Positions 36,251-47,949 are shown, counted from the first letter of the stretch. The stretch: 64,000 bases of DNA from Gloeopeniophorella convolvens (GCA_022496205.1 WTXD01000037.1:62001-126000); one strand, 5' to 3'. Notes: generated by a model not told the origin, from the sequence alone. Numbers and translations: made by a program.

Positions 36251-39052
36251 TTACGTATCGGGCGAACGCTCCGCGCCCCTGATGACCCTCGAGAACTTTC
36301 TCCGAAGGCCCTCATGCACGGCCCTTCGAGTTGTCAGGTCTCTCAGCTCCTGCGCTGCACTCTCAACATGTGCGCCGGTCTGCCCTCTAATCACATTGTC
36401 GAGAAGGGTCAAGAGCTCGTTAACGATCCAGTCCGGGTAAGGGAACGAAAACATGCCGCGGCCTTCAAACACCATGTCGCAGGCAACGCTTAAGAGAATG
36501 TACTGTGTCCCGAGCGAATGCTTGCAACGTTCCCAGTCGGACGTGACAGATCTGAAGGTGAGGATATAGAAGAGGCGATGAGGGTCTTGCGCAGAGAATC
36601 TGGGGAGGAGCCGCTTGAGCGCGAGTAAGAAGAGCTCTACGTGAAATGCGAGGCCACCGTCAGCGATGTCTTGCAGGCGCCAGATTTGCCGCTCTGCAAG
36701 CTGCTGCCACTGCAGGTGTCGGTCCAAATTCTTGAGATCCTCGCGGATGATCTTGAGCAACATGATTCCCTCAGAGTACTGGGGGCTGATGAGCTTGCGC
36801 AGCTCGGGACCGAGAACGCCCAACTTCTGCATTAGCCGTCCAGGTCGTAGTAGCTGCAGCATGCCGAGGCTTTGCTCTGGGGATGGGGTACCTAGGTCTT
36901 GACCGAGGAGAGAGAAGTTGGAAGTCGCAGGTGGTTTGAACGTTGCGTCGGGAAGATACTCGAGCACGCCGTGGGTGACTTCGTTAATGGTGTTTACCAG
37001 TGTGAAGATCGTCGGGTCAGCATGGAGGTGAATGCGTTGGCCTTCAAGCTTGATGCGCTCGAGCTCGTCGATCTGTGGCTCATGGTCCTGCAGGACGTCC
37101 TTGATTTGTCGATTCGGATTGGTGTTTGGGTTCCAGGCGTCGACTGCTCCCCATATCTCTTCAACGCACTCGCGTGCCATGATGAGCTGTTCATCGATTC
37201 TCCGGGAGCTCTCGAGCGCCGCCTGGATCCGTGGATCGCCTTCCGCTCCGTAAAGGCAGGTAAATCCAGAAAGAGCGTCCTTTGCTGCTTGCTGTGCACG
37301 TTGACCTTGTAGCAGCTCTCGCGTGACCAAGAGCGTCATAGACGTCCAGCGCATCGCAAATACGGCGTCGCGGCCCGGTTTCTCCAACGAGTCCTGCACC
37401 TTCTCGACGCTTCCCAGATAAGTGAGCATTTGACAGATGGCGTCCGTCTCGCCGAACCAGCGCAATGGTGCATTGATACAGATCTTGAGAGATGCGGTCG
37501 TTTCGATGCAGGCTCGCGCGCGCCTGCGCTGAGCTTCTTCATTCGGAAAGCGGCTGGGGTATCCGCATGTCTCGAGCAGCTGTGCCACGCGCCCGCAGAG
37601 ATCCCGTACAGGGCCTTGCTCTTGGACGGCTGATAGAGAAGGTATCAAGGCATCCTTTGCGAACGCCGAGTGGCGCCCTGTGGACGATAGCTCGACGCCC
37701 GCAGTATTGACCGAATCACGTGACACGCGCAATATGACTAATTGTTGCACCGGCCTCCCAAGTATCCGAAGGAGGCGAGCGGGGTAGGAAGGAGAGGGCT
37801 GGTGTCGAGCTGTAAGGGTGGAGCTTTGCTGTCCATCAAACGACAGTGTTGCACGCTGGAATCCGCCCGTAGCCCCCCGATCCCTATCGCCAAGTTCAGA
37901 GACCCTCTGCCAAACTTGGATGCCCCACACCGCATCGAATGAGCCGGGTATGTCCATGACCAACGACTCGACCTCACTCTCTTCCGAGCGATTTTGAATC
38001 AGCCACTGGATAGCCTGTGCGTCGCGGAGCCGGCGGCCTTCGGTTTCATCCATAGCCAGCTGCATCCGCCCTTCCGTCATGCTCGTGCTGACACGCTTTC
38101 GCTTCTCGTGAGGTCCATCATGGCTCCTGTACGTTCTTCCTCCAAGCTTCTGGAAAATATACCAGGCCAGGCTGGAGAACGGAGTTTGAAAAGGCAATTG
38201 CGGAGCGATGACTGGAGCAACGACGCTCCAGATATACAACGATGTGCAAAGAAAGATTGGGATGGTGGTCGTGATAGCCGTGGTGATGTTCAGATTGAAG
38301 AGAAAGTCGGCGATCCCCATGAAGAACAAGAAGAGGGATATATGGATGAGCGCCGGGACCATCTCGACCACGACGGACATGCGAGAGAGCTCCGTGCCTT
38401 GGAATAGATACTGGCGGAGCCTGGCACGCTTGAGGGAGTGGTCATATCTTTGAAAGACTTGCATGTAGTTCCGCACCCACTGTTGAATGATCGTGGCGAA
38501 CAGCGCAGCCGAGAGGCTGAATACGAGGCTCATAAACCAGTAGACATTGACCCTGACGTCGGAGGGAGACGGATGGAAGGATGGAAGCGGGACGAATGTC
38601 GTCGGAGCGACAGAAGCCCGCGAGTCATTGAGGGAAAGTTGTTGGGAGATCCGAGCGAGCGAAATGGCCGATTGCTGCCCGAAATATGCGGTCTCCTTTG
38701 TCGGGTCTGGTTGCAGGTTCTTGTAACTGTCGACGAGAAAAGAAGTCAGAGTTGCTGAATACAATCCCGCCTGGAAAGCGACGTATATGTTAATCAACGT
38801 GCAGAGCAATCGGAGCAACAGCGCACGCACGAATATGATTATTGCCTCCATGTCACTCCTCCAGGTCTCGATGAGTGCTTTGTCATGATTTTCAGCTTCT
38901 TGGCTGTACAGAGACCACAGTGCGTTGGCATTATCCCCGTAGTCATTCGGTTTCCGCTCTTTGGGCACTTCATCTTGGGCTGAGTGATCGCTACTATTCC
39001 GGTCACCCGCGAGACGGCTTGGCCCACTTGCTTCTATTCCATTTCTGAGCAT
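36251..39052 (-). CDS. DUF6535 domain membrane protein, copy 5
   Basis: Exons 39052-38831 and 38770-36251 (913 aa spliced). The 60-nt intron (GTGCGT..TTCCAG) has no stop and the ORF reads through it. Entry block DYGDNANALWSLYSQEAEN and AIIIF, then AGLYSATLTSFLVDSYKNLQ. Predicted membrane helices lie at about 69-87, 149-171, 208-233 and 236-262. The soluble part ends with FRSVTSDWERCKHSLGTQ and a basic tail. It is convergent with the NLR (223 nt between stops). Closest in-window relative is copy 2 at 7949-10814. Function unknown. Other annotations may show it as an intronless 933-aa ORF. Confidence 0.88.
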   Translation of the reverse strand: MLRNGIEASGPSRLAGDRNSSDHSAQDEVPKERKPNDYGDNANALWSLYSQEAENHDKALIETWRSDMEAIIIFVRALLLRLLCTLINIYVAFQAGLYSATLTSFLVDSYKNLQPDPTKETAYFGQQSAISLARISQQLSLNDSRASVAPTTFVPLPSFHPSPSDVRVNVYWFMSLVFSLSAALFATIIQQWVRNYMQVFQRYDHSLKRARLRQYLFQGTELSRMSVVVEMVPALIHISLFLFFMGIADFLFNLNITTAITTTIPIFLCTSLYIWSVVAPVIAPQLPFQTPFSSLAWYIFQKLGGRTYRSHDGPHEKRKRVSTSMTEGRMQLAMDETEGRRLRDAQAIQWLIQNRSEESEVESLVMDIPGSFDAVWGIQVWQRVSELGDRDRGATGGFQRATLSFDGQQSSTLTARHQPSPSYPARLLRILGRPVQQLVILRVSRDSVNTAGVELSSTGRHSAFAKDALIPSLSAVQEQGPVRDLCGRVAQLLETCGYPSRFPNEEAQRRRARACIETTASLKICINAPLRWFGETDAICQMLTYLGSVEKVQDSLEKPGRDAVFAMRWTSMTLLVTRELLQGQRAQQAAKDALSGFTCLYGAEGDPRIQAALESSRRIDEQLIMARECVEEIWGAVDAWNPNTNPNRQIKDVLQDHEPQIDELERIKLEGQRIHLHADPTIFTLVNTINEVTHGVLEYLPDATFKPPATSNFSLLGQDLGTPSPEQSLGMLQLLRPGRLMQKLGVLGPELRKLISPQYSEGIMLLKIIREDLKNLDRHLQWQQLAERQIWRLQDIADGGLAFHVELFLLALKRLLPRFSAQDPHRLFYILTFRSVTSDWERCKHSLGTQYILLSVACDMVFEGRGMFSFPYPDWIVNELLTLLDNVIRGQTGAHVESAAQELRDLTTRRAVHEGLRRKFSRVIRGAERSPDT

Positions 39053-39564
39053 ACAAGCATGTTTCCAATGAGAAAGATATGCGCACCCGATTCCAGTTCA
39101 CGGAGTCCTTGGGCCTCTACATCTCCTGGGTCGGGATTCGGTAGCTGGGACTCTGCGTGCACAGAGGGATTGTCGCCGGTCATGGTGTACAGGGTTGGGG
39201 GTACCGATAAAAGTGATCTGAACGAGTCCTTTATGGTTCAATAAACTGCTCTGGTGTCACTAGTGAGCCGCTGGAACGTGGTGAGTTGGGTTGGACGCAA
39301 GGAACTGTGCGCAACCTCAGGCCGGCAACCATCATGTCATCGGAGGCCTGGGAATGTGAACTTGAAGAGGGTTGCGCATCAAGCGCCCGCGTCACGTGTC
39401 TGCGTTCGCAATACTACTTAGTTGTTCCGAGTCGCTCCCATTTTCCGTGCTTGTGGCTGTTCTGGACTAATCCTACAATTACGAACGCCCGATGAAACAT
39501 CCAGGAGGCATGACGATCATGACGATGTGCGAGGCATTACAAAAGAGAACAAACAATGCGGACC
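39053..39564. other. Intergenic
   Basis: Upstream of DUF6535 copy 5 and downstream of HNH copy A. Nothing recognised. Confidence 0.45.
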
Positions 39565-40932
39565 CTATGCCCCACCAAGCTGGACCCTATTCAAAGCGCG
39601 CACTAACTCGGCGGCACCAGCAGGGTTGAACGACATGTCTTGGTAGCTGACCGACAATCCTCCCATCGGCTCACTATCTCTATAGAAGTCATCGAGGACC
39701 TCTGCTGCCCCGGACACGCAAGCGATTTTCGCACAGGCTGCATGAAGTTTGAGCAGCACGGGGCTGGGAGGTGGGACAACGTCGCCATCGGGTGACATGT
39801 TCTCTTGAAAGCTGATGCGCTGGAGCAGGCTTGGATATACGTCGAAGATAGAGGGATCGACGAGGTTAACGTCGTAGGTGTCCGGGATGACGTTCTGCTC
39901 ATCCTCCTGGCACATGATGGCATCCTGTTACGTACTGGTGGTTGTTCGAAAAGGCGCACAAGCATACCAGAGCTGGCGTTAGCCACATCCGCAAGGTGTC
40001 GAACAAGATGTGCGGCGCGTGGTCCGCCATCATGGCGTTGGCCGCGTTATGCACATCGAGATCATTGAGGATGGTTCGGATCTCGATCCCTGCAAAGCGG
40101 TCAAGGATCGCAGCGGCAGAATGCGCCCATCGTAGCTGACGGTGTACGGGGTAAGATACACGAGTGTTCTCAGGAAAGTAGCAAACCTTGTCTCGAGCAG
40201 CCTTGGTCATGCCACCAATTCCCTCTGAGAGCGACTGACTGATGATATGGGTCACGCTTAGGGATGTTGGATCTAGAGGCAGGCCTCGAGATATTCGCGG
40301 CCCCGGGGACCTGGGGGCGAGAAAATCGGGTTTGTGGGTGAAAATACAACGATCACGATCACGACGTAGGAGCTGTACGTGTATGCAACATTAGCTGCAA
40401 AGGAGAACAGGGCTCTTGCTTACCTGCTCTTTCAATCGTCGGGGGGTTGCTCCTGCCGGCGCCAGGGCCGGAGCGTGGTGTATGACGGCAGCTCTGAAGG
40501 GCTGTCGGGGACTGTGGTTCGCAGAGGCAAGCGGCGTAGGGCCTTTAAAATTCGAAACTGTCCGACACATTGTGAGAAAAAAGGCCCGTGAATGGCGCAT
40601 GGTCTACTCACAAATACGGATGAAACCAAAGATGTAGAGATGTGCTAGGCCAGCTAAGATTTCTGGGTCGTCGTTGCGGGCGGTAATTTCGCGAGCGACG
40701 CAGTCCCTTCCGTTGTCGGTGGGAGCGAGAATGAGAGCGTCCGCGCGGCGACTCGAGGTTTGGTCTGCAGCATGACGAACGGCGACGACATGAGGTGACT
40801 TTGACCGAGAGAGACTTCCCAGTGATCCATGCGCTCAAGGAGAATGCAAGAGTCCAGAGCGATGCGACAAGCCTTATTGGTGGTAGGATCGTAACTATTT
40901 AGCGGGAGAGGCGTCGGCTGCAAGATGGCCAT
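39565..40932 (-). pseudogene. HNH_2 nuclease-like gene, copy A (frameshifted)
   Basis: HNH_2-type fungal nuclease-like family. Substrate unknown. Same five-exon layout as copy B. The zinc/HNH core is intact: RDRDRCIFTHKPDF, HIISQSLSEGIGG, LDVHNAANAMM and PHILFDTLRMWLTPAL. The end EDEQNVIPDTYDVNL..LNRVQLGGA is complete. Exon 1, however, lacks about 10 nt relative to copies B and C near 40721-40740 (between VAARTL and the APTDNGRDCVAREI block), which shifts the frame. No splice site repairs it. Either a recent pseudogene or a sequencing error. Exon 2 encodes FKGPTPLASANHSP..ATPRRLKEQ. Confidence 0.7.
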
Positions 40933-41334
40933 GGTGGTTGTGAGAGGGGTGGTCCGCGATGCCCGGTCGAGAGCGCCGGCGAAACCCGATCCCAGCTGAC
41001 CCCGGCAGCAACTCCCGCCTGCAGTTGCTCTGCAGTCACGGCGGGCTTGAAAACGACTGCACCGTCAATTGCTCGCCGTGGCAGTTGACTCTAGTATCAC
41101 TCTCACCGACTGTTAAGATCAGACATTTTACCCCTCCAGAGACTTTCTCTTCGATGCGCACGACACCTTGGGGGCTAGCTAAAGCTGCGACCGCTAAACC
41201 GTGCGCCCCAAATTGGAATCTAACGAGTTTCATTAGGGGACACCTTACGCGAGGTCGGGGAACCAACCCTGCAATGTCTTACGAAAGGCGCGAGTCCTAA
41301 TTCCTGCTTCAACTGTGCTGCGCCAAATACTTAC
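40933..41334. other. Intergenic
   Basis: Divergent spacer between HNH copy A and the F-box pseudogene. Nothing recognised. Confidence 0.45.
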
Positions 41335-43148
41335 TTGGACAGCAGCGGTCAATCTCATTGGAAGGAAAGTCTTCAGCTACGTGAAAAGGCCCTAAAAGAC
41401 GCGATCTTCTGCGAGGAGAGTTCCCCCGCGGTCGTATGCGACGAGACTCCCAGAATATTCGAAGAGAATATCAAGGTTGTTCCAGACACGTTGCTTCCCG
41501 CGTTCAAAGAACGTCGAAACGCAACCTCTCCGACCGCAAAGCTCCCGGCTGAAGTCCTTGTCCTCATATTCGAGGTGTGTAAAAATATGACGCTGGCTGA
41601 TCTCCGATGCAAAATAGACCTGGGCCGTGTCAGCATGCTCTGGAGTGGAGATCCTACGTTCAGGCTGGTGCGCAAGATGTGCGCACAGGTGTGTCGGCGC
41701 TGGAGGAGCATCGTGCTGCGTACGCCTTCGTTGTAGAAGGATATATATATCGAATCGGGCCCCGACCTGCTCCAAACGATGCTCAGCCGCGCGGGCTCGT
41801 TGCCCGAGATGGTTTTTTTTGGCCGTCTACTGCCGTGCTGGGAACTCCTTTTGCTGAAAGGGACCCCTCCCATAGGATCGACTTCTCGCGGGCATCCGAA
41901 ATATCGCTGCATTCATACCACAAACCCAAATTGCTCGCATTTTTCCTAAACAACTACCGCGTGGACGCACCGCATCTGAAAATACTCAAATTGTCCAGCG
42001 AGTAACAGGAATACGTTGCAGATTCGGAGCTTCTCCAACTGTCTCTCTTTCTTAGGGACCCGCCGCAGCTTCAGTGCATCGTCTTGAAGAACCTCCTTGT
42101 GATAGACTGGAAGCCGCTTTCGGGGCCGGCAAACCACCTTGCGCGCCTTGAAGTCATCAATACGCCTGCATTTGGTGACCCAGGCACTGTCATGCCGAAT
42201 CGCATCGGGGATGCGCTGAAGTTATTGGAGTGCATTCCCGCGCTAGAAATACTCTCCCTCGTTAACTGCTTTCCCAGCGACCAGCCTGACAGCACCGTGG
42301 GGCCCGCTTCTGCCCCAGTCGCGGCACTCCCCCGCCTCAGGCGCCTTAACCTCGAAACCTCGATGCGGAACGGCCTTCACTCCTTCAATCATGTCGACTT
42401 TCCTGGCGAGACCCGAATCCGGTCCTGGCTGTATGGCGGGGTCATCGACGAGCCAACCATCATCTCCCTCGTCCAGCGCGCATTCCGGTACTTCCATCCA
42501 GGTACTACTACGACTACACCCTCTGTGCCACCTAGTGGCTCCCTCGCCTTTCTCGAAGACCCGACTGGAGGAATGCAAGTGCTGAGCCACTCCGAGCCGC
42601 ACATCCCGCTCGTATCGCCCACCCAGTACTGGGAGGAAATGCACGCTGAGATGGACGTGAGCTTGACCTTCGCCACTGATGTCCATGCTCTGGACTCGGA
42701 CAACGTGCTCCGCGCCGCGGCCGACGCGCTGCCGGAATCCTTCGCGCTCTCCCTCGCGCTCTCGTGCGAAAACACAGACGTCTGGCGCGCGCTCGCGCAG
42801 CGCTTCCCGCGCGCGCGTGAGATCACCGCCTTTGGCCAGTTCACGGCCATCGCACTCGGCGGCGCCCTCATGCCGATGGCGTGGAGCGTCAAGGCAGTTC
42901 CCTTCCCGGCGCTGGCGCACCTGCGACTCTCGTCGCCGCGGCAGGTCGGCGAGCTGCACGGGATGATGTTGGCATTCCGGGCGCGCGAGCGGCTCAACCA
43001 GCGGCTCGGACGGCTGTCGGTGGGTGCGCAGTTCTGTGAAGAGGACACGTTTATGTATAGTATGCAGGAGGTTGCGGATGACGTGGGGGAGTTTGAGGAG
43101 GGGTATGTTTGGGGACTTGTTTTTCGTGGACTCAATCCTAGATGTTGA
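41335..43148 (+). pseudogene. F-box protein pseudogene
   Basis: Related to the large agaricomycete F-box family that starts with a LREKALKDAIF-type helix. Seen: F-box TAKLPAEVLVLIFEVCKNMT, then MCAQVCRRWRSIVLRTPSL. The expected Trp codon is TAG (41734-41736), followed by KDIYIESGPDLLQTMLSRAG in the same frame. The frame then changes around an eight-T run (41813-41820). A further TAA interrupts at 42003-42005. The rest is open to 43148 with leucine-rich strands (PALEILSLVNCFPSDQP, ALPRLRRLNLETSM). No in-frame ATG exists at the expected N-terminus. No plausible introns remove both stops and the shift. Confidence 0.75.
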
Positions 43149-43299
43149 AGTGGTTGCATGGGTGTACTCTACGTGAGCTAGGGCTTCTTTCACCGCCTTT
43201 GAAAAGACTCGACGCCGGCTCTCTGTGATCCACGTCGTGTGTAGATATCGCTACCTGTGGTCAGAGTAGCCGACTGGATGACGCTGGGTACTGTAAGTA

Positions 43300-43810
43300 C
43301 CTGTTGGCACGTTGGCCAGCAGCAAGAACCGGAGGAGTACGAAGCTGGGAGTCGGGCAATACGATGATTGCGAGTCCGCGCGGCGAACCCCGGGGCCGGG
43401 CCGATCCTCTCAGATACGTATTCCACCACGTGATGCGCGATGCATAATGCCAGGCCGTTCTTCTGCGGGGTTGCGACGCTACTTAGGACGTCGGGGGCGG
43501 CTGTACGTCGCAGGTTCGCATTCTGAAACACTCAGTTGACAGGAAGCTCGATTGGCAAGAAGGCTGCATGTGGACAACGTGCCCGGTGGAAGACGCTCAG
43601 CCTAACAAACCGTACCGTGAGCAACATGTACAACGGTGCCCGCTGTGGAAAGTGGAACGTGGAGGAACTCCGAGGCAGCAGCAGTGAGGTTGTGTGTAAA
43701 GCTTGAAGCTTGTAGAGCGGTCACACTTCGTCGAACCTTGAGTGATCTTGCGGGTCATAGACGAATGCCATAAAATAGACTTGCACCTGAGGAATCAGTA
43801 AACACATTAT
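43300..43810. repeat. Dispersed ~0.5-kb duplicate, copy 1
   Basis: Non-coding stretch that aligns with 51350-51900 in the same orientation. Shared blocks include CACCACGTGATGCGCGAT (43428 vs 51366), the GACGTCGGGGGC block, TTGACAGGAA and CTCGATTGG, and an AAACCTTGAGT..GGGTCATAGA block near the right end. Both copies lie just 3' of a gene. Confidence 0.8.
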
Positions 43811-43935
43811 GGCTGCGACGTCATGCATGGCATTATATAACCGAATAAAGAGTGCAAACCCTACGCCCCATCAACCTGGACCCTATTCAAAGCACGCACT
43901 AACTCGACAGCACCGGCAGGGTTCGATGCCATGTC

Positions 43936-45218
43936 CTAGTGGCTGACCGATAGTCCCCCCATCGGCCCATCGTCTCTGTAGAACCCGTCAAGGACCCCGG
44001 CTGCCCCAGATATGTGGGCAATCCTCGCACAGGCAGCATGAAGTTCGAGTAGCATCGGACTCGGAGGTGGAATAACATCGCCCTCGGCGGACCTAGCCTC
44101 TCGAAAGCTAACCCGTCTAAGGAACATTTCCCCAAATCGGTCAGGATTGGCAAGATTGACATCATACGTATCCGGTATGACGTTTTGCTCATCATCCTGG
44201 CACACGATAACTCGATTCAATGCGCCGCAGCGTGGTTGAAGCGCAACCATACCAGTGCTGGCGTGAGCCAAACCTGCAAGGTGTCGAACAGTATATGCGG
44301 CACAGTGGCTGCCATCATGGCATTTACGGGATTGTGCACGTCTAGACCACTGAGGACATTTCGGATCCCAATACCTGTGAAGCGATCGAGAATAGCGGCT
44401 GCAGACACTGCCCATCTTAGCTGAGTGCGTGTAAGTGCATGATATGCCCATCGCCTCAGGAAAGTAACAGACCTTGTCCTGAGCAGCCTGTGTCATACCA
44501 CCGATTCGATCCGAGAGTGATTGACTGACGATGTGAGCTACGTGTAGGACATCCAACATACGCTTCTCTAACTGTGTGAGATTGGGGTAGTTAAAATCCG
44601 GTCTATGAGTAAAAACACAGCAATGACTATCACGATGTTGAAGCTTCGCACATATATATCAGTATCACTGGATGGGAACGGAACTCCTGCTCACCTGCTC
44701 CTTCAACCTTCGCGGGGTCGCCCCTGTTGGCTCCAGGATCTGAGCGTGGTGCCCGACAGCGGCTTCAAATGACAGTCGAGGACTCTCATCCGCCGATACG
44801 ACTGGGGTAGGGCCTTTCGGGTTCCAGACTGTTCAACGGCGTGCTCTTAGAGAACGGACCCGTGAATGGCAGACGACACTCACTCACAGATACGAATTAA
44901 GCCAAAAATGTAGAGATGCGCGAGGCCAGCAAGGATTTCCGGATCGTCATCGCAGGCTGCAATTTCACGAGCGACGCAGTCCCGCCCATGGTCTGTGGGG
45001 GCGTGCAGAAGAGCGTACCCCAGCGTTCGCGCGGCGACTCTAGGACTGATCTTGAACATGACGACTTCTGACGAGGATTTGGCCAGTTCATCAGGGGACG
45101 TCTCCCAACTTTCGAGGTGCTCGAGGAGAATGCAGGATTCGAAAGCAGCATGCCGGGCTGGGTTCGTGTTCGGGTCATAGGCATTAATGGGCAGAGGCGT
45201 CGGATCCTGGGCGATCAT
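43936..45218 (-). CDS. HNH_2 nuclease-like protein, copy B
   Basis: Exons 45218-44888, 44828-44695, 44643-44473, 44420-44253, 44196-43936 (354 aa, all phases fit). The core keeps RDSHCCVFTHRPDF, AHIVSQSLSDRIGG (first His), DVHNPVNAMM (Asn) and PHILFDTLQVWLTPAL (second His plus FD), the HNH arrangement of Pfam HNH_2. The C-terminus has PDTYDVNL and ELHAACARIAHISGAA. A TAG at 43936-43938 replaces the Trp of copy C (Gln in copy A) and removes about 24 residues still encoded downstream (ELVRALNRVQ). It is otherwise the most intact of the three copies. Function (DNase or non-catalytic recognition) is not known. Confidence 0.75.
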
Positions 45219-45283
45219 GACGGTTGTGAAGAGAGCAGCTTATGTGATTTAGAGAAAGCGAAAAACTCTGTCCTGCATGAGTT

Positions 45284-47591
45284 CATCACGAAAACCCGCA
45301 AAACCTTATCTGTACTTTTGAGTCCCTATAAGGGTCAAAAGGACCAAAAGGGCTGCGAGGAGTCGGTCGGTCTACAAGCGTTGATATGAGTTTACTACTT
45401 TTTAAAATCCCATATATTTTGACATAACTCTTGTGGGCCACACGAATCAAGATGTCCCTTGCCAATATGGCCTGACATTGTCAGGCTCGCAGAAGTATTG
45501 TAAAGTGTTCGTATGCTCATGTATTCCCTTGCAAGTTTCAGACACTACAAAAGGCTCTACATGCCACTGGTAACTACGGGCAGCTCCATCGTAACAGGCT
45601 TCACCCATGTGCTACAATGGTGCCACGCGCATGTGGCCGGGCATGCAGCATATATACTGTTTGTGTGGGCCCGGCGGTGGGGAACGCAGGTGCGGTAGAG
45701 GGAGAGGGCGGGCAGGGGAGCAGGAGGGGCGGTGATGGGGCTGCGGCAGCGCGGGATCATTCGCGGGATCGGGTGATAGTAGGTGCGTGGGCAGCGGTGG
45801 CGGCGGCAGCGCGTTGCGCGCGGGGCTCACCACGGGGCTCGCGGATACGACGATCGTGGTTGCGGACGCGGGTGCCCGTGGTGCGGGTCGCTGGACACTG
45901 GGGGGGGGGGGGGCACAAGTCAGCTAGGGGTTGTGCGGGAGGGGTGCGCATGGGCACGCGCACACGCACGCACCTGCACCTGTCAATGTGCACGACGATG
46001 CCGAACGGCTCGTATAGCCGGTCGGTGGCGACACAGGCGGTGGCAGCAGCAGTGCAATTGAGCGCGAAGCTCACCACAAGGCATGCAGGCGCGGTGGTCG
46101 TGGTCCCCTCGCAGACACGGGCTCGATGGCGGCACCATGGGCGGTCTGGTGCCAAGCAAGGCAGGGTCTATGCTGGTCGAGGTTGGCCGCCTGGTGATAT
46201 GCACGTGTGTGCACGGTCGCGGAGTGGCGGGGGCGGCGAGGCAGATGCGGGACCGGAGGTGGCGTCCTCGGTTAGGAGAGTGGGGCGGCGCTCGTTGGAG
46301 CGCGGTGGTGGTTCGGCGCAGCGTGCGGCGGTGTGCGGGGTATCGGGGTGGGCCGCGCCCGCGTGATGGCGTAGCGGCAGGGGTGGCGAGTCGAACACGA
46401 GGACGGTACGACCGTCCTTGTCTGGGAAGATGGAGCCGTGCTCATCAGAGCGCGGCGGGGAAGTAAGGAGGCGCACGTCAGCATGCCACGTCGCGGCCAT
46501 GTCGCTGCGTGAAGGAGCTCGCGGCGGCGGCGCGGTCGGGTCGCCTTGCTTCGGCACGGGGCTGCGAGAGGGGGGTTCGCAGCGTCGGCGTCGTGACGAG
46601 TCCGGGCGCGGGCATGCTGGCGGGTGTGCGGTCGCCGTTTCTGTCGGCGGAACCGTGCGGCGAAAGCGGCGGCAGCGAAGGCCTTGCAGGATGCATGTTA
46701 CTGCGCCACATCGCGGCCGCGCTATGCAGCGGGACCTGCTGCGCCGGCGCAATGGCGTTATCGTGGTGCAACACGGGGTGGTGCAGCCCGAGATGCGTGC
46801 GCGCGTCGTCCTGCGAGGTTCTCGCATGAGAGCGGTCGGACCGGCAACGATATTGGTGGCAGCGGAATCGCGCACCGCGAATCATCATGCTGCCGTTCCA
46901 TTGTTTGGGCCTACGTGCGGAGTGGGGCCTTGGATTTGACAATAGGAGCCGTCTCTGCGGCGGAGGAGGGCGACGTCGAGCGCCGTGACGCGTGATACAT
47001 GATGTCGAACATGGGGGTGAGAAGATAGCGACGTGGACGACGACTTGTGCAAATTTTTCGAGTCCGACTTCCACGGCGTCGATGTGCGGGTTATATTGCA
47101 GAGAGTGCCTTCCTGTTTCGAGTTCTTTGTGGTGTACTGGTAATAGTGACGTTAGTCATCCTCGCGTTGAGAGCTCGCGTTCGACTTCTGTCTTTTGCAA
47201 ATTTTTACTATCATTGCTAGCAACTAATACTGCAATCTTGAGGTCTTGCTAATCCCATAATTATTGTACAGTCTCATTGGAACTTATTGTACCACTGACT
47301 CAATTGCAAAGGGGGCAAAAGAAATACACTCCCCTTGCAAGAAGCAAGGGATAATCATGGCCTCTGATAGGCCCTTGCAAAGGTTGCAGCATGCTCCATG
47401 TAGATTGCCAATGCGCGCACAGCGTGAGATCTCCCTCCGCAATCGGACCGGCATCTTATAATTTCGGAGCTGACCCGTTAGGTACATTATCCGGGAATCT
47501 AATCTACAGAATCCCGGATAAGGGTATATCAGATCTTGCGGTTCCGGCCAGACCCACAAGTGGCCGCAAGGTTTTGCCGGTTTTGCTGATG
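45284..47591 (-). mobile_element. Terminal-inverted-repeat element, copy 1 (inverted)
   Basis: GC-rich 2.3-kb block in the reverse orientation to 52123-55228. Its ends carry degenerate versions of the 17-nt end sequence: catcacgaaaacccg at 45284 and a ggttttgctgatg end at 47591. Inside, the minus-strand reading GSIFPDKDGRTVLVFDS matches plus-strand LTFLDNDGYTTLVPNS at ~54020, and NERRPTLL matches a copy near 54160. A 14-G run sits at 45900-45913. No transposase was recognised, so it is presumably non-autonomous or unclassified. Confidence 0.6.
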
Positions 47592-47949
47592 TTCGCACTG
47601 CGGCATAATCGCGGCGTGACGCGGACACAACTTTCGAAGATGTGCTCCAAGTGAAGCCCACGGGTCTGAGTAAACATGCCGTTGCATACTTGTGCCGGGG
47701 TTAGATTGACCTCGTGCGCGTGACGAGTGCCTCGCAGAACTGCGAAGCAGCGAAGCTAGGCTCATGGTAGGTCTGTCACTACCCTTACATTTACTGAACA
47801 CGCGGCCAGGCTCGTGCACCTTCATTTGAACGAAGAACCACGCCCAGCTCCGCAGCACGAAGCCAGAGCGGCGCTCACATCCAGGTTCCATCTTCTCCGT
47901 CGTCAATCGTCAGTCCCCAGGATTTTGTCTCTACTTGGTTCGGCAGACG
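47592..47949. promoter_or_regulatory. Upstream region of the CHAT gene
   Basis: 358 nt between the repeat end and the CHAT start codon. It must hold the promoter and 5' UTR. No specific element identified. Confidence 0.4.

Noticed and set aside
42243..43193. 316-aa minus-strand ORF opposite the F-box pseudogene
   Set aside because: Antisense shadow of a leucine-rich coding region. No recognisable motif.
45617..46366. 249-aa plus-strand ORF in the GC-rich block
   Set aside because: Arg/Gly-rich with overlapping ORFs in all frames, as expected from composition. The region is explained as an inverted repeat copy.
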